Shown: positions 46,223 through 57,940, counted from the first letter of the stretch. The stretch: 64,000 bases of DNA from Armigeres subalbatus (GCF_024139115.2 NC_085141.1:34478120-34542119); one strand, 5' to 3'. The notes: generated by a model not told the origin, from the sequence alone. Translations and numbers: made by a program.

Positions 46223-46309
46223 TTTTGCATTTAACGTGGTTTTTATCAGTTTAGTTCTATTAAGAAAATTATTTTGAGATTTTAAGTCGAGTCAAGTACG
46301 AGACCCTGA

Positions 46310-46400
46310 GGACGACCCAACTGTTGAGGTGAAAAAAAGTATCTGTCAAGATACAAATAAGTGGTGGAATTAAATGGGATTGTACAAACTCGTTTTATGG
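46310..46400 (+). repeat. Single arm of the 7445 fold-back family
   Basis: CTGTTGAGGTGAAAAAAAGT, ATCTGTCAAGATACAAATAA, GTGGTGGAATTAAATGGG and ATTGTACAAACTCGTTTTAT match the right arm at 7558-7635 with substitutions. Confidence 0.75.
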
Positions 46401-46682
46401 CCAGTTTAGTTGATAAACCGCCAAAATTACTTCAGTTGAATGTTCCATTCTCTATGCTCAACTAAATTCCGGTCAATGTGTGCTAAACAAAGTCATTCGA
46501 ACTTCAAATATCCACCACGCCAAAGTCAATACGTAATTCAATTTTAAAGTGAGCCTTATCCAAACAAATACCATCAACAAGCTTTACTAGACTGTATGAA
46601 TTCACTTAGCAGGGCAGTTATGTGGTCGTAATCATAGATCATTGCTGGTAAAAATGATAGAACAGTTTATAACTATTGTTAT
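46401..46682. other. Spacer
   Basis: AT-rich, nothing recognised. Confidence 0.4.
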
Positions 46683-46945
46683 TATTATTTATTCAGAGTA
46701 AGGCCGGAGTGGCCTCTGAACTACATAAAACTCGTCTCCTTTCAACTCGTTCCATGACAGTACATTTCCAACCATGGTCTGCAAATCCTTTTCCACTTTG
46801 CTCGCTACGTACCTCCTTCTTGAGCCCGTCGGATTGCTAAAGAAAACTATTTTCACCGGATTATTTTCCGACATTTTGGCTACCGTAGTCGTTCGAATTA
46901 CGCGATAGATGGTTCTCCCGACAGTTAATTCCTGGTTCATTCATC
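46683..46945 (-). pseudogene. RTE C-terminal ORF fragment
   Basis: The minus-strand peptide contains NQELTVGRTIYRVIRTT, KMSENNPVKIVFFSNPTGSR and EKDLQTMVGN. These parallel HELHELLGEPSIVHTAK, RMSDSNPVKMVLDNDPTGTR and EDDLRTLRRLRG of the copy at 54.2-54.7 kb. The tail ATTATTATTTATTCAGAGTAAG at 46680-46705 (in shorter words TTATTATTTATT, CAGAGTAAGGCC) is the 3' end. Strongly 5' truncated, as usual for this class. Confidence 0.8.
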
Positions 46946-49900
46946 ACTCCGCAACACTACGAGGGCTACGGGTATGATGAAAGTTTTGTAGATAATCACT
47001 TTAAATACTTATTTTTGATAGGAATGTTGAAGGGTTTAGTATTGTATATTTATTCGACAAGTTTTACGAATCTGATTATGAATGTATAGCTGGCTGTTGC
47101 TTTCTCTAATAGATATATTTGATTATTTTTAGATGTGTTTAAACTTTGGTTAACCTGGCCTCAATTAAAAATATGTACAAAACTTCAAAATGTGCTATAT
47201 ATCTTGAGATGTTTTACATTCTTGAACAGTCACTTGTTATGTTGATTCTAACCGATCTCATAGCTGTTCAGTATTGACTATTCGCGAAAAAAGTAAACAG
47301 TGCTTGGTTCATTTCGTTTTCGTAACTTCGCACGACAGCTCCGCTCAATTTTGTTCATTTGTCACTTTTTGTCAGCTCCGATCCGACCAACTCAAGCAGG
47401 TATCCTGTGTGCATTTACGCCAACAGGAATTTGCGCTCCTCTAAAAGGAAGTTGGTGCAGGAAGGAGGGAATACCAAACAATTTCGACGTATTGAGCTGT
47501 CAATCAGTTCAATTGCTACATGCCCCGCTTCAGTTTCTGTACGCATATCATTAATGTTTGCCCGTACCGTAGGGTTACTCGAACTCGAACTGAAACCTCC
47601 AAAATTCACGAATCGTAACTTGACACAGCGATCAGTTCAACGCTTTTGACACGCATCGACAAATGTTATACATTTCGTGATCATTCAATGAAAAGCAGCA
47701 GGCGCTAAAAATTGAACCTAATCGAGGTGGTTACCGAGCGAACAGGCTTATAAGGCCGCATGCGGCCTAGCTTGACTAAATTAAACGATCGAAGAAATTA
47801 CGTCAAGGTTGATGAAGTTAAGAGGTGCTTTGTTGCAACAACAGCTACTAGCTGCTAGAAAATACCCAAAAGTAGTCGACCAAAATGCAAGTTTATTGAC
47901 ATACGATATACTTGCGAAGCTCTCCTCCAGGTTTGTACGAACAAAAATTGTTTACGCTTCTTCATCGGCGCTCCATTGACGAGTTTATTGTGCGTTTCAG
48001 CACTTAGCTTTTGCATGTTTATATGCACATTCGCTGTTATTTGACCGGAGGAAGTCAGCGTAGGCGTAATAATTCCAATTTCTCGGTATCAGATAACCAA
48101 TAACAGACTGGAGGCGGCAAATTGTGTGCCTGGTAGCATGGCGATGGTCATTATAAATAGGGATGTCCGATAATCCAATTATATTGGATTATTTTTTCTA
48201 ATGACTTAGTAATGAAGAAGTCTTAGTTATCTCTGTAATCGAATCATCAAGATTAACACTTGAGTGAATGAGTAATCGTGCCGTATTAGGTGATTTTAAT
48301 GGCTCCAAATTCACTCATGATATGAACTATAGAGTTGTTTCTCTATATCGTAAGAAATCAGATGTTTTCTACATTGCCGCTAATCACACATATTTGCTCG
48401 AATTCATTTTCCATTTTAATGCAGGGGAATTACTCATAGTTAAATGTAAACAGGACTTTTATAAATATGATTTGAAACAATGTGCAAGTACTCTTCTTGT
48501 AATCAAATGAGGAAAGATAAAAATGATTATTTGAATAAATAAAATAAATGAACAAAAAACCTCATCAAATTTGTTAAATATTATATTGATTTTTTAGGAA
48601 ATTCCCTTGAAATTTAATAATGGCACCTCAAATTTGCACTTTCGGCCAAAAAAAATCGAAGCTAGACTACGAGACCCTGGGCCCTGGAAAGAAAGGGAGA
48701 CATAATTTTAAAAAAATCTACAATTTCTTATCGATTCTGGAAGCAAGATTCGATAATAACGTTTCTATTTTTTCGACCAATGTTCAATCTGCGTTTCCTT
48801 ATTCGATATTTTGTAATATTTTGTTTGAATCCATCATCCCTACATCCGTCATTTGCTCAGTGATTACTTCATACGAAAATCATGTTAAATTCAAGTATAA
48901 GCGGCACGGCCTGTCGAACGAACAAACGCGTCAATGAGGCATATTACAAGCGTGTAAACTACCCCATACGGAACTCGGATCTATTTTTTCGCGTCTTTTG
49001 ACTCTCGCTCGATGGTGATTAAGCTACCAGGTTGGTTGGTACGATTTTGTTTCGCTGATGCTTATGGGCATAACATTCATTGCACACGAATCTAATTCAA
49101 TGCCCCTCGAAAGATAGTGTTGCGGTAATCAACACATGCTGCCCGGTTGGTTTGTTCCCTTGAGGTGCGTGATTTTTTCTAATACAGCGATGTAAAACTA
49201 ATTTGTACATGGGCGCCATTGAGCAGCATGTAAGGTTAAAGTGGTAGGGCAGGTTCGTTTTTTTTCTCTTGCTTACTGCAGTCAGAATTAAGGTTGATAA
49301 GTATGAAAGTGTGCACCGCAGACGTTTACCCAGAAACCTTCAAGAGTTAGACATGACGAAATTATAAAGGAAAAATGGTAATGGAAGGTTATGCGTTGAA
49401 AATATAGCGTTTACTGAACTGAACTGTGAAATGATTACAAAGTCACATAAATCGACGATATATTATACAGAAGTGTGTTTGTTTAAGTTGTTTCGGTTTT
49501 TTGGACCGATGCACTGAGGAGTATTTCATCCCAAATCCTGGCCAAAAGTCAAAAACATTTTTTTTAGCTATTCCCATATTATTTTTCGTTTTTGTACTCG
49601 CAAATAGTAATACTAACTTGCCATGGGAACTTTGAAACATTGTTGGTTAATTGTAAGCAATGCTGGCTGCCAAAACTACACCATAATTTTCATGCCAATT
49701 TTATCGCAATTGACCATAAAAAATGTTTTATCGTGTTTTTTGAATTTTTAATGATTTTCGAGATAAAAATCAATATAGGTACTAATAATGAGGGTATGTA
49801 AAACGTTTTCAAGCATGATTCGACCTAAAATTGTTTTTAGGTGATCTTTAATGATGATTTTAATTGGTAGCTTTTTTCTACCTTTTTTACAAAAATATGA

Positions 49901-51069
49901 TAAAACTTTTGATTAGGTTCCAAACCCGATCAAGCAACAAAATTGTCAGCGTCGGAAAGATTGAAGTTTCCTTAATAAGCTCCACGAAAAACATTTCACG
50001 CATCCTCACGCAATCGTGACTTGTTTTTATTTGAATATAGTGAAGTTTGCTAGAAAAATTTAGATTTTTTTGAATATTTAATTTAAGTATTTATGATTTT
50101 GAGCGATCAAGTTCACACAAATGGTTGCTTCCAGAAGAGTTAGACTTCGATGAACGATCCATAAAAAGCATATGCATTTTTCGAATGTAAAAAGTTGTTG
50201 GGCGGTTGATTTGCACTTCGAATTTATTTGATCTGCTCCAGTGTAATATCGATGCATTATCCAGGGACTTTAACATTATCCGATGACAAATTTATATTTT
50301 CAAAGTGAATAAACAAAGTACATCTTTTCGGGAAATTTAGTGAGTAATAAATGATGAATGAAGATTATCATAAAAATCATACTCATTGGGGGAGTCAGAG
50401 GTAGGCACCCCTCGTCGCAAGCACGCTGTAGTTCTCAAAGGCAGCGTACTTGTGCCAAGTGGTGCTCTATCAAATAACAATAACTGACCCCGCCAGTGGT
50501 CATATATCACTGCTACATCAATACAAAGAGCACAAAAACAAAAAAGAATATGTTTTACTACTTATTGTAAGCATTTAAAGAGGACAAATGATTGACATAG
50601 TTTTGGCCACGCTTTTACACTACGTACTCCTATGTGCGATGTGTGAAATATTAATGTATTCATAGCACAGCACTGCAATGTACATTTGCAGCGATAAGCA
50701 TAATACACGGTCATTGTAGATGATTCTGCCAATATCTACAATTAGGCGCACACGATTACCAATGCACTATTATCTGCTTGATAAAGCGTTCGGAAACAGC
50801 TTTCAAAGGTGAAGGAGATAATAAAACAGCAAAGAAGGTTATGCATTGAGTTTCAAACCCGTCCTGCCTAAGTCTGCAAAAAATAGATATTCCATTTCAA
50901 TCTATGATTGATACTAGTTCTTCTACAATCGATCTGAACTGAGCAAAAAATTTCTCATTTTTACAGCGAATTAGGATGAATTGAGCTATGATGTGAAGTA
51001 ATTTAATGCGTGCCATTTATTGATGTACGTCAGATGAAAAAAACTATTAAAAATGGCTTAGTTGTTGAA
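46946..51069. other. Intergenic, no convincing gene
   Basis: AT-rich, about 4 kb. A dispersed motif (GGGATGTCCGATAATCC, ATTATATTGGATTATT) lies at 48161-48195. A frame at 47359-47649 and one at 48620-48937 show no domain. Confidence 0.4.
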
Positions 51070-51117
51070 AAGGTGGCCAAGTTCCAGTTGGAATGTAGAG
51101 CCATTGAAGAAGAAGAA
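51070..51117 (+). repeat. SINE tail
   Basis: GGCCAAGTTCCAGTTGGAAT, GTAGAGCCATTGAAG and a GAAGAAGAAG run match the end at 6330-6362. It abuts the RTE copy directly, so it is either truncated by it or was its insertion site. Confidence 0.6.
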
Positions 51118-51225
51118 GATGGATTTCCGGATAAACTGATACGGTTGATCAAGGCGACAATGGAACGGTGATGTGCATAGTTAGAGTTTCAGGGGCATTG
51201 TCGAGTCCCTTTGAAACGCGCAGAG

Positions 51226-51394
51226 GGCCATCCACAAAGAACGTTACGCACCTAGGGGGATGTGGGTTCCGAGCAGCGTGACTACTCATACGAAAATTTT
51301 AGAGTTTTAATACAAAAAGTGTGACAAAGGGGGGTGATTGGGTGGTGTTGAAAATCGCCAATTCCTGTGTGACATACTTTATGGATCTTCCCAG
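51226..51394. mobile_element. Small MITE inside the RTE copy
   Basis: The left edge GGCCATCCACAAAGAACGTT and the inverted right edge GGGAAGATCCATAAAGTATG are similar. The insertion splits the RT motif at the residues before RKGDGLSC: coding sequence up to TTTGAAACGCGCAGAGG resumes at GGTTGCGGAAAGGTGATGG. Length about 169 bp. Confidence 0.65.
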
Positions 51395-52280
51395 ATGGTT
51401 GCGGAAAGGTGATGGTCTTTCGTGCCTGCTATTTAACATCGCTTTGGAGGGAGTAATACGAAGATCAGGGATTGACACGAGTGGTACGATTTTCACTACT
51501 TTCATCCAGTTATTTGGTTTCGCCAACGACATTGATATTATGGTACGTAGCTTTGAGAGGATGGAGGAAGCCAACATCAGACTGAAAAGGGAAGCTAAAC
51601 GGATTGGTCTAGTGATCAACAAGTCGAAGACGAAATACCTGATAGGAAGAGGCTCAAGAGATGATAATGTGAGCCACCCACCACGAGTTTGTATCGGTTG
51701 TGTCGAAATCGAGGTGGTTGAAGAATTTTTTCGTGTCACTGGTGTTCTCCGATAACGATACCAGCCTCTGCTCGGAGACGCTGACTATCTACAAAACTTT
51801 CTCTTTGTTTTGTCTTTATTAGCGAGACTTTCAGACCAAGGCTGGCTCGTCTCGTTGGGAAAAAACACTCATTAGAACGGTAGTCCTCTATGGACACGAA
51901 ACCTGGACGATGCTCCTGGAGCACCAACGCGCACTTGGAGTTTTCGAAAAGAAAGTGATGCGTAACATCTATGGTGGGGTGCAGATGGCGGACGGTACGT
52001 GGAGAAGGCGAATGAACCACGAGTTGCATCAGCTGTTGGGAGAACCATCCATCGTTCCGACCGACCGCGAAAATCGGACGACTGAGGTGGGCCGGGCACG
52101 TAGTCAGAATGTCGAATAGTAATCCGATGAAAATGATTCTCGACAATAATTCGACGGGCATAAGAAGGCGAGGTGCGCAGCGAGCAACATAAGTCGATCA
52201 GGTGGAGGACGATTTGCGGACCCTCCGTAGATTGCGTGGTTGGCAACGTGGTTGAACCGAGCTGAATAGAGAAGACTTTT
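51395..52280 (+). pseudogene. RTE reverse transcriptase, C-terminal half, inactive
   Basis: The first piece reads RKGDGLSCLLFNIALEGVI, then LFGFANDIDIMV, then RLKREAKRIGLVINKSKTKY and SHPPRVCIGC. The catalytic box, FADD in the sister copy, is FAND here (AAC codon at 51525-51527), so one of the two metal-binding aspartates is lost. After about 51735 the frame is lost; HQRALGVFEKKVMRNIYGGV is readable from about 51920 and the C-terminus with several shifts. Confidence 0.8.
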
Positions 52281-52335
52281 ATGTACTACATAGGCCACTC
52301 CGCCCTTAGTCTGAGCAAATAATAATAATCATTCG

Positions 52336-52819
52336 CCATTTTCTCAAGTTTTAGTAATTGTTTGATAGGTCGTTTTAAATAAAACTGCTTTAATTGGCTT
52401 ACCAAAAGTGTGATATGTTCACTTTTGTTTAACTCAAGTGAATTTAACGAAAGAGCTCAATCTTGCTAAGTGGCTCTGTTGACGACATTTTGATAATATG
52501 GCACGTATTTCTGAGACATAAAGGCAAGCATACAGCAGATTAAAAAAAATGATCTGAAATTAATGTGGCCATAAGCAGAGAAGGAATATTCGAAGTGGCA
52601 ATGTCTATATGCTCAGAAAAAGTGTGCGGTTTTTTTCAACAGCATGCAGAACGGACTAGAAGCGTCCGTAAATGGTCTGAGTCCAGACGCAAACAAAAAG
52701 ACGTTAAAAGTGGGACATCTTTAAATTGTGGCCAGGCACAGCGAAAATATATTTTTATATCAGTTCAATCAAAGGTAATTGCCTATTTCCGGGGATTAAA
52801 CCACCCGACTTGGACGTTA
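52336..52819. other. Spacer, no gene seen
   Basis: AT-rich; a frame at 52565-52849 has no recognisable domain. Confidence 0.4.
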
Positions 52820-52905
52820 ATTTACAATGTTATGAAAACTCATATGTGAATATGTACGTTATGTGGAAGATATTGATTTGGAAAATGTATTGGAGGTAAC
52901 CACTT

Positions 52906-52980
52906 TCCCTTCGATGGGACTCGAACCCATGACCCTACAGTACGCTAGACTGGTGCTTTAACCAACTAAGCTACGAAGCC
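52906..52980 (-). pseudogene. tRNA-like sequence, left arm
   Basis: Same as the right-arm sequence except at the 5' acceptor, which reads GGCTTCG and mispairs with CGAAGGG at the second position. T arm and anticodon region are intact. Confidence 0.6.
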
Positions 52981-53141
52981 GCCAGACATTCTAAATACTC
53001 ACGCTCCTCTAATGTGGACGTGTACAATGCACATGTGGAAGTATTGGCTTGAGAAATGGATTGCGAGTGATTTGACTATGCGTCCACTTTGGGAATCTCG
53101 AGCTCGTTCAGTAGCCGCTAGGTTGCGAAGGCCGACGGAGG

Positions 53142-53216
53142 TCCTTCGTAGCTTAGTTGGTTAAAGCACCAGTCTAGCGTACTGTAGGGTCATGGGTTCG
53201 AGTCCCATCGAAGGGA
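53142..53216 (+). tRNA. tRNA-Ala-like (AGC), possibly a SINE head
   Basis: A complete cloverleaf can be drawn: acceptor TCCTTCG with CGAAGGG (one U-G pair at the end), D stem GCTT with AAGC, anticodon stem CAGT with ACTG plus one C-T mismatch, loop CTAGCGT giving AGC, and T stem ATGGG with CCCAT. Box A (TAGCTTAGTTGG) and box B (GGTTCGAGTCC) match the consensus fully. A TTTT run occurs 23 bases downstream. The duplicated, inverted context and shared flanks suggest a tRNA-derived repeat rather than a standard gene. Confidence 0.45.
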
Positions 53217-53302
53217 AAGTGGTTACCTCCAATACATTTTCCAAATCAATATCTTCCACATAACGTACATATTCACATATGAGTTTTCATAACATTGTAA
53301 AT

Positions 53303-53490
53303 CGGCTTGTAGTGGGCGTGGGTGGGTTTCCTTCCCCCATCCCTACATTGACTTGAATTCTGATGTGGCAGGCGCCAGTATGATCTAACAAATGAGATCA
53401 CCAGTACTTGTTCATTGAAGATGAGTGCTAGAACAGCTGATCTGATCATAATGGAGTAGCAACTATTAGCTTAAGCTAAGCTAAGCTATC
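53303..53490 (+). repeat. 5'-truncated copy of the 44.4-kb retroposon body
   Basis: CCCTACATTGACTTGAATTC, GTGGCAGGCGCCAGTATGAT, CAAATGAGATCACCAGTACT and GATCATAATGGAGTAGCAAC match 44640-44465 inverted. It ends in a (GCTAA)n-type tail at 53468-53488 instead of the hexamer tail. It begins immediately at the edge of the tRNA palindrome. Confidence 0.8.
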
Positions 53491-53636
53491 TTTCTTGTAA
53501 TTAACCAAGACATCTACCTTTTTCGATTTGATATACCATTTAACTATCGAACACGATCGTGATCAAATTAAGTAGTAATCAACTAGGAAAATTTGTTCAG
53601 ATACTATATGAAAAGCTGGTTAATGTTTTTCATTGC

Positions 53637-53792
53637 TTTTGTGTGCACACAAACACTCATACATATGGACAGCCAGACATTTGCTTGTTCAATTCGCCGA
53701 GCAGAGTGAATTACATTTTGGTGTGTGTTACGATTAACCCTGATGCCTGCTAAAAAAGATCATTTTTAAGTGATTCTATGTACGAGAAAGGG
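53637..53792 (+). repeat. Interspersed mosquito repeat, copy 3
   Basis: TTTTGTGTGCACACAAACAC, GGACAGCCAGACATTTGC and GTACGAGAAAGG follow the order seen at 20695-20886; central blocks are more diverged. Confidence 0.6.
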
Positions 53793-54194
53793 GAAAATAA
53801 ACAAAATCACTATTAAGCATATAGAATCTAAGATTTCTTGACGTTTCATGTTTGGCATGTCTAGAATTGAACATTTAGGGTAATTCGACAAATGTTGAAC
53901 ATCTTGTTTCTTCGCTTATTATTCAACGCACGTGCATTTCTTATGAGTGTTCAACAATGGGCACGAATATTAGCCGTTCAACATTTGGCGATTTCCCTAA
54001 TTTTAACTTTACTTCTAGATATGTATATCGTTGTACATAACAATAAAAACAGATAAGTAATTAATAACCTACGTTTTTTGTTTCTTTACAGGTACGTTCG
54101 CATTTGATGTGGAATGTTTGTAGTGTAAATTCGTGATGGTAATTATACATTTGATCAAAATCTTCTTGAACTTTTGGCGTCCAGGTATCCTTTA
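53793..54194. other. Spacer
   Basis: About 400 bases, AT-rich, no feature seen. Confidence 0.4.
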
Positions 54195-54209
54195 TTTTTT
54201 ATTATTTAT

Positions 54210-54662
54210 TCAGACTAAGGCCGAAGTGGCCTGTGCGGTATATAAGAGTCTTCTCCATTCGACTCGGTCCATGGCTACACGTCGCCAACCACGCAGTCTA
54301 CGGAGGGTCCGCAAGTCATCTTCTACCTGATCGATCCACCTTGCTCGCTGCGCACCTCGCCTTCTTGTGCCCGTCGGATCGTTGTCGAGAACCATTTTCA
54401 CTGGGTTACTGTCCGACATTCTGGCTACGTACCCGGCCCACCGCAGTCGTCCGATTTTCGCAGTGTGAACGATGGATGGTTCTCCCAGGAGCTCATGCAA
54501 CTCGTGGTTCATTCGCCTCCTCCACGTACCGTCCGTCATCTGCACCCCACCATAGATAGTACGCAGCACTTTCCTTTCGAAAACTCCAAGTGCGCGTTGG
54601 TCCTCCACGAGCATCGTCCAGGTCTCGTGTCCGTAGAGAACCACCGGTCTAATGAGCGTTTT
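54210..54662 (-). pseudogene. RTE ORF C-terminal part
   Basis: Begins just after the inserted MITE with KTLIRPVVLYGHETWTML, continues with LGVFERKVLRTIYGGVQM, HELHELLGEPSIVHTAK and DLRTLRRLRGWRRVAMD, and ends at QATSALV plus stop. This is the thumb and tail of the protein coded at 55408-56659. Confidence 0.85.
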
Positions 54663-55400
54663 CCCAAGCAGCACAACTTGTTTCACTACTGAACATTTCA
54701 CTGTGTTGCAACTATTCGGAAAGAAACAATCTTTGCGTATGTGCCATCAAATATAACTCTCTTGCAATCTAAAAAGCGCAAGAGGTGGAGCCTACGGAAA
54801 CATCCTTCGATTGCAATAAAATTTCAATAATGTTGCAAAATACTACAGCGGAAAAAAAATATATATAAAACTGGATTCGATTTATGAATCTTGTGATTGA
54901 TGGTCCTTCACTCTACCACAGCACCATTCAACACTTCGAAGGGACTGCATGTTGACTCACCATAAAAACCATACGATTATGAAGTTTTGTACTCGGGTTT
55001 TCTGTTACTTGATTGCATCATCACCGGAAAAAATTGTGGGTTGTCAAAACGTTGAACGATGCTAAATTAAACATGAAGACACACTCAAATTTTCTGCAAC
55101 TTAATTTAAACAAACAAATAAATTTTGAAAGACGCATTCATGTAATTTTCACATGGTAAAAAATATGCAACTTGATGATTTTGTTTCGTGTTTGCAACAT
55201 AAAGTGCAGTATTCTTTGGTTGTTTGTTTCCAAATGTCAAACACGTACTGCATTGCAATGGTAATGAAACATTGATCACAACGACTACGTTTTTGACATC
55301 TTGATGCAACTTTTTTGTGCTTTGTTGTTTTTCCAATGCCTTTAATGTAACTGAATAGAAACATGGTGCTTGTTGGTAGATGTTGCGTGTGCTACTTGGG
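54663..55400. mobile_element. 738-bp MITE inserted in the RTE
   Basis: The ends CCCAAGCAGCACAACTTG and, inverted, CCCAAGTAGCACACGCAAC form short terminal inverted repeats. Joining the flanking RTE sequence restores the reading ...LTIYKTLIRP..., which needs four T on the plus strand; six are present, implying a 2-bp (TT) target duplication. No transposase recognised. Confidence 0.8.
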
Positions 55401-55407
55401 TTGTAGA

Positions 55408-56659
55408 TTGTCAGTTTGGTACGGCGGCAAACTCTATTCGATCGGAGCGTCTTGTGGAGTCCAAAGTACGTACGATTTCCAGCCATTATGCGTCTCCGAA
55501 TTGCTCTGCTGGTGTCATTTTCGGCAGTCACCAGTGAGCCCAAGTACACAAATTCTTCTACCACCTCGATTTCGTCACCACCGATGCAAACTCGCGGTGG
55601 GTGGCTCACAATGTCTCACAAACTTTTTCCTATCATGTACTTCATCTTCGACGTGTTGATGACTAGTCCGATCCGCTTAGCTTCCCTCTTCAGTCTGATG
55701 TAGGCTTCCTCCATCTTCTCAAAGTTACGTGCCATAATATCTATGTCGTCGGCGAAGCCAAATAACTGGACGGTCTTATTGAAAATTGTACCACTCGTGT
55801 TAATCCCTGCTCTTCGTATTACCCCTTCCAAAGCGATGTTGAATAGCAGACACGAAAGACCATCACCTTGCCGTAACCCTCTGCGGGTTTCGAAGGGACT
55901 CGAGAATGCCCCTGAAACTCGAACTACGCACATTACCCGATCCATCGTCGCTTTGATCAACCGTGTCAGTTTATCCGGAAAACCGTGTTCGTGCATTAGC
56001 TGCCATAGCAGGTCCCGATCGATTGTATCATATGCGGCTTTGAAGTCGATGAATAGATGATGTGTGGGCACGTTGTATTCGCGGCATTTCTGCAGTACTT
56101 GGCGAATGGCGAACACCTGGTCCGTGGTGGAGCGTTCTCCCATAAAACCCGCCTGGTACTGCCCCACGAACTCCCTTGCAGTTGGTGCTAGTCGACGGCA
56201 TAACATTTGGGAAAGTACCTTGTAGGCGGCGTTCAACAATGTTATTGCGCGGTAGTTGCTACAATCCAGCTTATCGCCCTTTTTGTAGATGGGACACACG
56301 ACACTTTCCATCCACTCCTGTGGCAAAACTTCCTCCTCCCAAATCTTGGTTATGACCCAGTGCAGCGCTCTAGCCAGTGCCTCACCACCGTGTTTAAATA
56401 GCTCTCCTGGTAGTTGGTCAACCCCAGGGGCTTTGTTGTTCTTCAGCCGGCCAATCTCCTCCTGGATTTCCTGGAGATCCGGAGCCGGTAGAATTTTGTC
56501 CTGCGCGCGTTCCCCCAGGTCCATCACCATACCGCCATCTTCGTCTGCCACATCGCCATTCAGGTGTTCTTCGTAGTGCTGCCGCCACCTTTGGATCACC
56601 TCACGCACGTTCGTAAGAAGGTTCCCGTTTATGTCCTTACACATAGCAGGCTGTGGCAC
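55408..56659 (-). pseudogene. RTE reverse transcriptase domain
   Basis: Numbered from the complement of 56659: NNKAPGVDQLPGELFK near 74-89, CPIYKKGDKLDCSNYRAI near 122-139, QAGFMGERSTTDQVF near 169-183, FIDFKAAYD with D205, RRGLRQGDGLSCLLFNI near 259-275 and the FADD box at 302-305. Catalytic residues are intact. An in-frame TGA near 55616 separates this from the thumb (SHPPRVCIGGDEIEVVEEFV), which continues to the MITE insertion at 55400. Confidence 0.88.
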
Positions 56660-56845
56660 GTGGCCCTTACGTGAACGGTTTAACGGTTTAACAGTTGCTC
56701 CGTTTCTTCACGGTCTCGATCTTCCTGCAGTCGCTTTTTCCTCCGGAAAACGAGTTTTGCCTGTTCCGCCCCTATTTATATCGTGCCTCGTTCGCCCTCG
56801 TGCGATGTTGCAGCAATCTCGCCCATGCTGCCTTTTTCTCTTCCA

Positions 56846-57940
56846 CTAACTGCTCACATTCGCCGTCATACCAGTCGTTTCTCTGATCCGGGGGCACCGT
56901 GCCAAGTGCAGCGGTAGCAGTGCTACCAATGGCGGATCGAATATCTCTCCAGCGCCTAGCTGCTTTTCCGTTGGGAGTGCCACTTCCAGCTGCTGCGCGT
57001 ATTCTTGGGCTAGTCTACCGTCTTGTAGCCGCCCAATGTTAAGCCGCGGCGTCCGACTTCGACGCGTGTTGTACACCGTCGAGAGTTTTGAGCGCAGGCA
57101 TACTGCAACGAGGTAGTGGTCGGCTTCAATATTCGCACTGCGGTAAGTGCGGACGTTCGTGATGTCGGAGAAGAATTTACCGTCGATTAGAACGTGGTCG
57201 ATTTGGTTTTCCGTTTCTTGGTTAGGTGATCTCCATGTGGCCTTGTGGATATTTTTGCGAGGAAAGAAGGTGCTTCGGACTACCATTCCGCGGGAGGCTG
57301 CGAAGTTTATGCATCGTTGGCCGTTGTCATTCGATACGGTGTGCAGACTATCCGGTCCGATGACCGGTCTATACATTTCCTCCCTTCCTACCTGAGCGTT
57401 CATGTCACCGATGACGATTTTGACGTCCCGCAGTGGGCATTCATCGTATGTCTGCTCCAGCTGCGCATAGAACGCTTCTTTCTCGTCGTCGGATCTCCCT
57501 TCGTGTGGGCAGTGCACGTTGATGATGCTATAGTTGAAGAAACGGCCTTTTATCCTCAGCTTGCACATCCTTGCGTTGATTGGCTGCCACCCAATCACGC
57601 GTTGGCGCATCTTTCCCAGCACTATGAAACCGGTTCCCAGCTCGTTGGTGGTGCCACAGCTTTGGTAGAAGGTAGCCGCTCGATGCCCGCTGTTCCACAC
57701 TTTCTGTCCTGTCCAGCAGATTTCCTGCAGCGCTACGACATCGATGTTGCGGGGATGTAATTCATCGTAGATTATCGTTTTGCAACCTGCGAAGCCTAGC
57801 GACTTGCAGTTCCATGTTCCAAGCTTCCAATCGTGATCCTTTATTCGTCGCCTAGGTCGTTGCCGATTGTATCGAGTCGTATTATCTTCTATGTCATTCG
57901 TAATAGTTGTTTTTAAAGGCGGCTTATTGGGCCTGCGCAA
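56846..57940 (-). pseudogene. RTE APE-type endonuclease domain
   Basis: Residues numbered from the complement of 57940: LGTWNCKSL with N44, VALQE with E73, NVHCPHEGRS at 141-150, GDMNAQVG with D179 and N181, QIDHVLID at 246-253 and ADHYLV with D274/H275. All catalytic positions of the APE/EEP fold are present. The frame goes wrong after FDPPLVALLP near 56930 and stops at 56846. The correct continuation (NDWYDGECEQLVEEKKAAW) lies in another frame, then meets a TAG at 56772-56774. Function in the element: nicking the insertion site. Confidence 0.88.

Larger units (their letters stand above)
51119..52335 (+). mobile_element. 5'-truncated RTE copy with nested MITE
   Basis: Starts in the RT palm (GATTTCCGGATAAACTGATA = GFPDKLI) and runs through the FADD region to the C-terminal tail and an AATAATAATAAT tail at 52317-52330. 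Colinear with the minus-strand copy at 54.2-55.9 kb. A MITE interrupts it at 51226-51394, and a frame break lies at about 51735. Confidence 0.85.
52820..53302. repeat. Palindrome of two tRNA-like units
   Basis: Arms 52820-52976 and 53143-53302 are nearly identical in inverse orientation, from TTTACAATGTTATGAAAACTC at the outside through TTGGAGGTAACCACTTTCCC to the tRNA-like sequences. The spacer is about 165 bases. It looks like a tRNA-derived repeat present head to head. Confidence 0.9.

Noticed and set aside
46300..46350. Hammerhead ribozyme, from CTGAGGA...GTGAAA
   Set aside because: The words resemble the core, but helix II cannot form directly after the CTGANGA box and no helix III or cleavage site fits.
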